This document shows, piece by piece, positions 1 to 7,800 of a DNA stretch of 26,427 bases. Below the pieces are notes generated by a model. That model did no database searches, was not told the DNA's origin, and saw nothing but the letters and a program-made list of their open reading frames with translations. The position numbers and the translations under genes are program-made. The stretch spans positions 1 to 26,427 of the forward strand of contig JADLAZ010000271.1 in NCBI GenBank assembly GCA_020849725.1, read 5' to 3'. The DNA comes from Chloroflexota bacterium (GTDB lineage Bacteria > Chloroflexota > Chloroflexia > Thermomicrobiales > JADLAZ01). Numbering within the stretch: the stretch's first letter is position 1; every line of letters starts with the position of its first letter.

Positions 1-111
1 GAGGAGTCGGCGCGCCGGGCCGGCGTGTGCGTGACCGAGATCTCCCGGCGCCGGCGTGCGGCGGCCGACATGATCGCCGATCGGGTGCTGACGAGTTGGC
101 AGGAACCGTGA
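1..111 (+). CDS. C-terminal end of an unidentified protein (5' end outside window)
   Basis: An open frame enters from the left edge and stops at TGA 109-111, giving 36 residues. The tail is arginine- and alanine-rich with an apparent amphipathic helix (TEISRRRRAAADMIADRVL) and ends in SWQEP. This looks like ordinary coding sequence with high GC at third positions, but no motif identifies the family. The only support is the uninterrupted frame and its composition, so it could also be chance in such GC-rich DNA. Confidence 0.4.
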   Translation, partial: EESARRAGVCVTEISRRRRAAADMIADRVLTSWQEP

Positions 112-842
112 CCGGGCACGCGCCGCGACGGCGCGATGGCCGCGCCACGGCCAGACGCCGCCGTCCAGCACGCCACCGGCGATGTCCTCGAGGCCGCCCT
201 CGTCATCATCCGCCACCGAGACCGCGACCGTCGCGCCATCCCACGCGAGGCTGACGGGGAGGCCCCGCGCCCGCAGCGCCGCGACGATGGCCGGTGCCGC
301 CGCCCCCCCGAGGACGCGTCGAGGGCCAGGCGATTGGGAGCACCCGGGCCGAACGCCCTGCGTGCGCCTGCTCAGTCTGACGTGCACCGGTAAGGTGATG
401 ATGGCCGCGGCCGTGGTTCGGGCCGGGCTGCGTCTGGAAGCCGGTGGCGTGGATGGCGAACGACGAGCACCAGCCCCACGCGACAGGCCCGTGCGTCATG
501 GACCCCTGATCATGCGATTCGATGGCCTACCAAGTTACGGTCGTTGATGTCAACAGACGCTCCTACAGAGTAAAACCGCTCGGCGCTGTCAGCCGTAGCA
601 TGAGATCGGGTCCGCGAATGCCTGTCGCGATGAAGCGATCCGCGTCAATGCGATGAAGGTGCTGATGGGGTGCCGATGCGACCGACAGTGACCGGTGATG
701 AGAACGCGATCATGCACCGTGGTCATGCGGGAGGGGTGGTTCCTGAACCAACCCGCCAGATGATCGTCCATCGGTCGACCCTCGAATGGTGCCGCGCGAT
801 TGTTCGGGTGGGGACGCCGGTGGCCGCACACGGATGTGACCG
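112..842. other. About 730 bases with no convincing gene
   Basis: Several overlapping short frames are open here on both strands, but none has a ribosome binding site plus a sensible protein. One minus-strand frame between about 420 and 112 reads like protein in places (for example IVAALRARGLPVSLAWDG), with better sequence upstream of it in another frame across a run of seven G. It may be a decayed gene but could be chance. From about 540 to 842 the DNA is less GC-rich and probably holds the control region of the response regulator that follows. Confidence 0.45.
737..750. repeat. Small inverted repeat upstream of the response regulator
   Basis: TGGTTC, two bases, then GAACCA form a perfect 6-base inverted repeat about 95 bases before the response regulator start. 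It could be an operator for autoregulation, but a repeat this short is not rare by chance. It is not followed by a T run, so it is not a terminator. Confidence 0.2.
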
Positions 843-1550
843 GTGGTGAGGCCAGGTGGGCGGCTGGTACGCGTGGTCATTGTCGACGACCACCCACTGC
901 TGCGGCGCGGGCTGCAGGCGGCGCTGCACGAGGAACCCGGTGTGGCCGTCGTCGGCGTCACCGGCGCGGGCGCCACGGCCATCCGGCTTGTGGAGGAGCA
1001 TCGACCGGACGTGCTGCTGCTGGACGTGGGCCTCCCCGATACCAGTGGCATCGATGTCGCCCGGCGGGTGGGCATGGCCTTCCCCCACGTGGCCGTCCTC
1101 ATCCTGACGGACCATGCTGATGTGGGCTTCAGCCGCGCGCTGCTCGACCTCGGGGTGCAGGGCGTGCTGGCCAAGGACCTGCCAGAGGAGGCCGTGGTGG
1201 CGGCCGTGTTCCGCGCGGCACGCGGGTGGACGATCGCCGTGCCCGAGTCCATGGGCCACCATCATGATGTGGTGGTCGACCTGACCGTGCGTCAGCGTGA
1301 GGTGCTCCAGTTGCTGGTCGACGGGCAGACGAACGCCGAGATTGCCCGGACGCTGAACATCTCGGAGAAGACGGTCGAGTACCATCTGGCCCGCGTCTAC
1401 GCGGCGCTCGGCGTCCGTACACGCTACGCGGCCGCCCGGGCAGCGCGCCAGGCCGGCTTGGTCCGTTCAGTCTGGCTGGAGATGTCTCCCGAGCTGGCGA
1501 CTGTACCCAGCGGCACTTCCCTGTCTGCTGTCCAACTGATGCGGCGCTAG
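843..1550 (+). CDS. NarL/FixJ-type response regulator with LuxR HTH
   Basis: A 235-residue two-component response regulator. The receiver domain spans about residues 9-125. It shows the acidic pair D15-D16 in IVDDHP, the predicted phosphorylation site D61 in LLLDVGLPD, the switch threonine T89 in LTD and the conserved lysine K111 in LAKD. The LuxR-type DNA-binding helix-turn-helix spans about residues 146-205, with the usual TVRQREVLQLL, NAEIA and ISEKTVEYHL blocks. Starts are GTG at 843 or 846; a later GTG at 873 would cut into the first beta strand. No clear Shine-Dalgarno is seen. No sensor kinase is visible, so its signal is unknown. It lies directly upstream of the giant Rhs gene in the same orientation, with a candidate operator between them, so that gene is a plausible target (inference). 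The roughly 30-residue tail after the HTH is not part of the core fold. Confidence 0.9.
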   Translation: MVRPGGRLVRVVIVDDHPLLRRGLQAALHEEPGVAVVGVTGAGATAIRLVEEHRPDVLLLDVGLPDTSGIDVARRVGMAFPHVAVLILTDHADVGFSRALLDLGVQGVLAKDLPEEAVVAAVFRAARGWTIAVPESMGHHHDVVVDLTVRQREVLQLLVDGQTNAEIARTLNISEKTVEYHLARVYAALGVRTRYAAARAARQAGLVRSVWLEMSPELATVPSGTSLSAVQLMRR

Positions 1551-1578
1551 GCATCCCAAGGGTCAGATGGCCGCACGG

Positions 1579-1607
1579 CTAGGGACAGACTAGGGTAATA
1601 ACCTAGG
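1579..1607. promoter_or_regulatory. Candidate operator: three CTAGG half-sites
   Basis: CTAGGG occurs at 1579 and again at 1590, exactly 11 bases apart, followed by the inverted copy CCTAG at 1602-1606. The last two make an inverted repeat CTAGG-7-CCTAG. Half-sites spaced by one helical turn suit a dimeric LuxR-type regulator such as the one encoded just upstream. A weak -10-like TACGAT at 1629-1634 would put the last half-site over the -35 position. The layout is seen directly; the regulatory role is inference. Confidence 0.4.
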
Positions 1608-1812
1608 CCGCGCCCACCGGTCGGCCGATACGATCTCCTCGGCATAGCCTATCGCTTCGGCGCCGGCCGTGCCCGGGCGAAACCTGGCTGCGATGCTGGC
1701 CCCGCCTCCAGTGGCCAGCCGGCAACTGACCGGCACGCTCGTTCGACGGCACCACAGCGCCGTGGTGCGATCGTGCCTACCGACTCGTCGTTGCCCTCGC
1801 TGTGGCGCTCAG

Positions 1813-1820
1813 AGAAGGAG
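1813..1820 (+). promoter_or_regulatory. Ribosome binding site chosen for the Rhs gene start
   Basis: AGAAGGAG lies six bases before ATG 1827, the best Shine-Dalgarno spacing near this gene. It favours ATG 1827 over the in-frame GTG at 1773. A second possible start, ATG 1995, has a run of G (1983-1989) five bases ahead and would put the hydrophobic export segment at a conventional distance from the N-terminus. Confidence 0.55.
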
Positions 1821-1826
1821 ATCCGC

Positions 1827-4800
1827 ATGTCGCCGCGCGGCCGCATTCGGCTCACCGACCGCACCCGCCGTGCGCTCGGGCCAGTCGTCGCCCGACTGCG
1901 CCCGGCCTCTCGCCCGCCGGCTTCGTTGACCGAGCCGCGGCTGCGGCGCCAGCGGGAACTCGCCACTTCCGGCCCATCTATCGGGGGGGATTGCATGTCA
2001 CATTGTGCCACTTCATCCAGTCGTATCCCGCAGCACCGCCGCGGATGCAGCGCTCGACGCCTTGTGACGTCGGTGCTGCTCGCACTCACACTGCTGCTAA
2101 CGCTCCAGCCGCTTCTCGCCGCCCTCCGTCCGGCGGAGCTTGGCTCCCTTGGGCGCGGCCTCGACCCGGCAGTCGAGGCGGCCGGCGCTGGCCCGTGGGC
2201 GTGGGGCTCCAACGAGTTCTCCCAGCTTGGTGCGACGACGGCAGGCACGTGCTCTGACTCGTCGCCGTGCGCCACCTCGCCGGTCGACATCGAGAACCTG
2301 CCGACCGGCGTCTCCATCGCTGCCCTGAGCGCTGGCCATCGGAAGAGCGCGATGGTGGGGAGTAACGGCCACGTCTATGTCTGGGGCGAAGGCGCAGCGG
2401 CGATACCCACTGAAGTGCTGGATCCCACCGGGACCACCGCCCTGACCGGCGTCGTCCAGGTGGCGATCGGCACCCATCATGTCCTCGTGCTCAAGGCCGA
2501 CGGTACCGTCTTCGCCTGGGGTTATAACTCCTCCGGCCAGCTCGGCGACAACACAACGACGGACCGCGCCCTGCCAGTTCAGGTCAAGGGTCCTGGCGGC
2601 ACCGGCACGCTGACCAATGTGGCAGAGGTCGCCGCTGGCTATTCCCACAGCCTCGCCCGCAAGGCGGACGGCTCGGTCTGGGCCTGGGGCCTCAACGACG
2701 ACGGCCAACTCGGCGACAACACGACGAGCACGCGCCACGCCCCGGTCCAGGTGAAGGCCGGCGGCGCTGCCACATTCACCGACGCGACTGCTATCGCCGC
2801 TGGCGACTACCACAGTCTGGCGCTCAAGGCGGATGGGAGCGCCTGGGCCTGGGGTAACGGCGGCTCCGGCCAGTTGGGCCAGAATTCGAGCGCCAATAGA
2901 CTGGTTCCAGCGCAGGCCAAGGGACTGGGCGGCAGTGGGACGCTCACCAATGTCGCCCAGATCACGGGCGGTTCTTACTTCACCGTCGCCCGCAAGTTCG
3001 ACGGGACGGTCTGGGCGTGGGGCAACAACTGGTCCGGCCAACTGGGTGACACCACCACGGCGCAGCGCAATACCCCGGTGCAGGTTCGGATCAACGCGAC
3101 GACGTTCTTGACCGGTGTCGGCTATGTCGCCGCGGGTGCCGAATTCGCCGTTGCGGTCAAGACGGACGGCTCGGTCTGGACCTGGGGCAGTAATGGTGGC
3201 GGCGAACTGGGGCAAGGCGGTTGGGACCAGAACCCGCATAGCGCAGCTGTCCCAGTCGGTGGCATCGCGACGGCTGCACAGGTCGCAGTCGGCGATGGGC
3301 ACGTGCTTGTCGTGCCCAGCACGACCGGCCCGACGCCGACGCCAACCGGCACGGCGACGCTGACCCCGACCAATACCCCGACGACAACTCACACTCCAAC
3401 CGCCACGGGCACGGCCACCAGTACCGCGACGAGCACGCCGGCCGGAGGGCCGACGGCTACCCCGACCGCCACCGCGACCTCGACGACGACGCCGGCGGCG
3501 ACCAACACGCCGACGCCGACCCCGACCAGAACCCCGACACCGGGCGGCGGCGCCAGCCCGCCGTCGAGCTGGGGCGCCAACGCCAGCGGCCAACTCGGTG
3601 ATGGCACCACCACCGGGCACACGACGCCAGCGGCGATCGCCGGCGTGACCGGTGCCGCAGCTCTCGCCGCCGGCACGGCTCACGGCTTGGCGCTGCTGGG
3701 TGACACCACGGTGCGGGCCTGGGGCAACAACGGCTCCGGCCGGCTCGGCGACGGCACGACCACTAACCGGCTCAGCCCGGTCGCCGTCAGCGGCCTGACG
3801 GGGGTGACAGCCGTCGCCGCTGGCGACCAGCACTCCATCGCAGTGCTCAGCAATGGGACGGTGCGGGCCTGGGGCAACAACGGCTCCGGCCGCCTGGGTG
3901 ACGGCACGTCGCAGAACCGCAGCACGCCGGTCACAGTCGTCGGCGTCGGCGGCACGGGCACGCTCGGTGCCGTCGCAGCCGTAGCTGCTGGCGGCGGCCA
4001 CTCGCTAGCCCTGCGCAGTGACGGCAGCGTCGTCGCCTGGGGCGCCAACAGCTTCGGCCAACTCGGTGACGGGACCACCACCGGCAAGGCCTTTCCGGTC
4101 GTCGTCGCTGGACTGAGCGGTGTGCTCGCCATCGCCGCTGGCGCCAGCCACTCGCTGGCACTCAAAGCCGACGGCACGGTCGTCGCCTGGGGCTACAACG
4201 CTTACGGCCGCCTGGGCGATGGCACGACAGCTAACCGGAGCGCGCCCGTAGCCGTGAACGGACTAACCGGTGTGACCGCCATCGCCTCCGGCATGGAGCA
4301 CAGTCTGGCGCGCAAGGGTGATAGCAGTGTCATCGCCTGGGGGCGCAACGACTCCGGACAGTTGGGCGACGGCAGCACGACCGACCGGACCGCGCCGGTG
4401 ACGGTCGGCGGCCTAAGTGGCGTGATCGCCGTCAGTGGTGGTGCTGGCCACTCGCTGGCCTTCTTGGGCGATGGGACGGCGCGGGCCTGGGGCAGCAACG
4501 TCAGCGGCCGCCTGGGCGACGGCACGGCTACCAATCGCAGCACGCCGGTGATGGTGGCGAACCTGGCCTCCGTCGCCGCTGTGGCGGCCGGCGGCGACTT
4601 CAGCCTGGCGCTGACGGGTGGGACGGGCAACACGCCGACGCCGACGGCCACTGTCGGCCAGGCAACCGCGACGTCGACACTCATCCCCACCAACACACCG
4701 ACGACAATATCGTCGAACACCGCTACTGCTACTGCGACACCATCCGTTACATCACCTGTGCCGCCGGACCCGATCACCATAGCCCCTCCGATCGACCAGT

Positions 4801-7800
4801 CGGTCGCGGCCGGGCTTGAGGCGACGGTACACTTCCTCTATACCGGACCGAATCCCGTCCAGACCGGCGTCGCCGACGGCACGATCGACCCCCGACATGT
4901 CGCGGTGCTCCGGGGTCGGGTCCTGGACGGGGCCGGGCAGCCACTGCCGGGCGTCGAGATTGCGATCCTCGGCTATCCCGAACTGGGGCAGACCCGGACC
5001 CGTGCGGATGGCCACTTCGATCTGGCCGTCAACGGCGGCGGCCCGTTGACGGTCACCTATCGCAAGGCCGGTTACCTGTCATCCCAGCGACAGATCGTCG
5101 TCCCCTGGCAGGACTACCGCTGGTTGCCGGAGGTGGCCTTGCTGGCCGCTAGCGCGACGACGACGACACTGGCCATGGGCGACCCGCCGGCCGGCGGCAA
5201 CACCATGCATATCGCCCGGGGTGAGGCCGAGGTCGACGAGGACGGCGCCCGGCAGGCAACGCTGCTCATTCCACCGGGAACGCAGGCCCGCCTCGACGGT
5301 GGCCCGCTGACCCAGGACGTGACGATTCGCATCACCGAATATACCGTCGGCGACCGCGGGCCGGCCGCGATGCCGGGCACGCTGCCGCCAACTTCGGCCT
5401 ATACGTACGCGCTGGAACTCGGCGTTGACGGCGCCGACGACGTCCAGTTCACCCAGCCGGTGCCGGTCTACGTCGACAACTTCCTTGACTTCCCAGTTGG
5501 TGAGCCAGTGCCGATTGGCTACTACGACCGCGCCGCCGGCCGGTGGGTCGCCGCCGACAGCGGCACGGTCATCAAAGTCGTCAGCATCACTGGCGGTTTG
5601 GCTGACGTGGACACCGACGGGGTCACCGGTGCCGACGATGCCGCTACGCTGGCGGCGCTCGGCATCACCGACGCCGAGCGCCAGCAACTGGCGCTGCTCT
5701 ATACGGCCGGCAAAACGCTGTGGCGGGTGACCGTCACCCACTTCTCGCCCTGGGACATCAACTGGGGCTTCGGCCCGCCAGACGACGCGGTCACCTGGAT
5801 CCAGGAGGCGCTCTTCGGCGGCGACAGCCTCGACGGCGCCTGCCACGTGCGCGGCTCTGACATCGACTGCCAGAACCAGGCGCTGGGCGAGTCGGTCGGG
5901 GTGACCGGTACCGATCACCGGCTGCACTACCAGAGCGACCGCACCCGCGACCGCCGGGGCGCCTATACTGTCGACATCCCGCTGCGCGGGGCATCGGTGC
6001 CGGCGGGCGTGACGAGCATCGAGGTGGAGGTGGAGGTCGGCGGCCAGCGCTTCGCCCAGAGTTACCCGGTTGCGTCGATGGCCGCCAGTTACACGTGGGA
6101 TGGCAGGGACGCCTACGGCCGCGTGCTCCAGGGACAGCAGCCAGCGACAGTGCGGGTTGGCTACACCTACAGCGGTGTCTACCAGCGCACATCGCGTTTC
6201 GGCTACAGCGGCGTGGGCGTAGCCGTAGCAATCGAAGGCAGCCGGACGCGCCAGGAGTTGACCCTGTGGAGCGAGCGCCGCGGCCTGCTCGGCGCCTGGG
6301 ACGCGACCGCCCACGGCCTGGGCGGCTGGACGCTCGACGTCCACCACGCCTACGACCCGGCCGCTAAGGTCCTCTATGGGGGCGACGGCAGCAAGCGAAG
6401 CGCCGCCAATATCAACGCGGTCATCACCACCGCGGCCGGCGGCGGCGCCAGCTATGCTGACGGCGCCGCCGCCAACCGGGTCAGCCTGAACTGGCCGCAC
6501 GGCCTGGCGCTGGCGCCGGACGGCAGCCTTTATCTCGTCGACACCGGCCGACAGCGGATCCGGCGCGTCAAGGACGGCGTCATCACCACCGTCGCTGGCT
6601 CCGGCAGCAACTGGTGTCCGTCCCCGACCGACGCCTGCGGTGATGGCGGCGACGCCAGCGGCGCTCACTTCAGCGACCCGCACGGCCTGGCGATCGGTCC
6701 TGACGGCAGCCTCTTCATCGCCGACAAGTACGCGAACCGCATCCGCAGGATCGACCGTGCCACCAACATGATTACGACGGTGGCCGGGACGGGCGCCCGT
6801 GGCCTCAGCGGCGATGGCGGCGCCGCCGTGGCGGCTCTGCTCAACCGTCCCGAGGGCGTGGCAGTGGCGCCGGATGGCACGCTGTACATCGCCGACACCG
6901 ACAACAACCGCCTGCGCCGAGTCGGCCCGGACGGCATTATCAGCACGGTGACCACAGGCACCGTGATCTGGCCAGGCGGGGTCGCGGTCGGCTCGGACGG
7001 CAGCGTCTTCGTCGGCGACCGCATCGGGAAACGAGTCGTCCAGGTCAAGCCGGACGGCGATGTCGTCGCCATTTCGGCCGGGGGGCAGGTGACCGGGGTA
7101 GCGGTCGGCCCCGACGGCAGCCTCTACTACGTCGCCTGGAGCACCGTCAACCGCCGCGCGCCGGACGGCAGCGTGCGCCGTGTCGCGGGCGCTGGTCCGG
7201 CGGACGATTACACTGGCGAGGGTGGGCCGGCGGCGGCGGCGATCCTCGCCGAGCCGACGAACGGCCTGACCATCGGCAGCGATGGCATCGTCTACTTCTC
7301 CGATGGGCTGCGCAACAACCGCGTCCTGCGGGTCGGTCCGGCCTTCGGCGCCACCAGCGGCGAGCTCGTCATCCCGTCCGAGGATGGGGGCCTTCTCTAC
7401 GAGTTCAGCGCCACCGGGCGGCACCTGCGGACCCGCCACGCGCTGACGGGCTCCGTGCTGCTCGAGTTCGGCTACGACGCCGGTGGCCGCCTGGCGCACG
7501 TCATCGAGAAGACGGGCGGGGCGATCGACAATGTCGTCACCATCGAGCGCGACGCGGCCGATCGCCCGACGGCCATCGTCGCCCCGTTCGGCCAGCGCAC
7601 GACGCTTGGCCTCGATCCCGAGGGTCGCCTGACCACCGTCACGAATCCGGCCGGTGAGGCAGTGCGGCTCGGCTACGCTGGCGGCAGCGGGCTGCTGACC
7701 AGCCTGACGACGCCGCGCGATCACGTCTATCGGTTTGCGTACCATCCCGACGGGCGGCTCAAGCAGGACGACGACCCGGCCGGCGGCAGCCAGACCCTGG

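Noticed and set aside
112..420. Possible minus-strand gene with a frame change at a seven-G run near 302-308
   Set aside because: Some stretches look like protein, but no start, stop or family could be defined and the frame runs into clear antisense text toward position 1.
3319..3550. Thr-Pro repeat DNA that resembles a microsatellite or CRISPR-like array
   Set aside because: The repeats are short, irregular and in frame, encoding a TPTPT-type linker; there are no uniform repeats and spacers.
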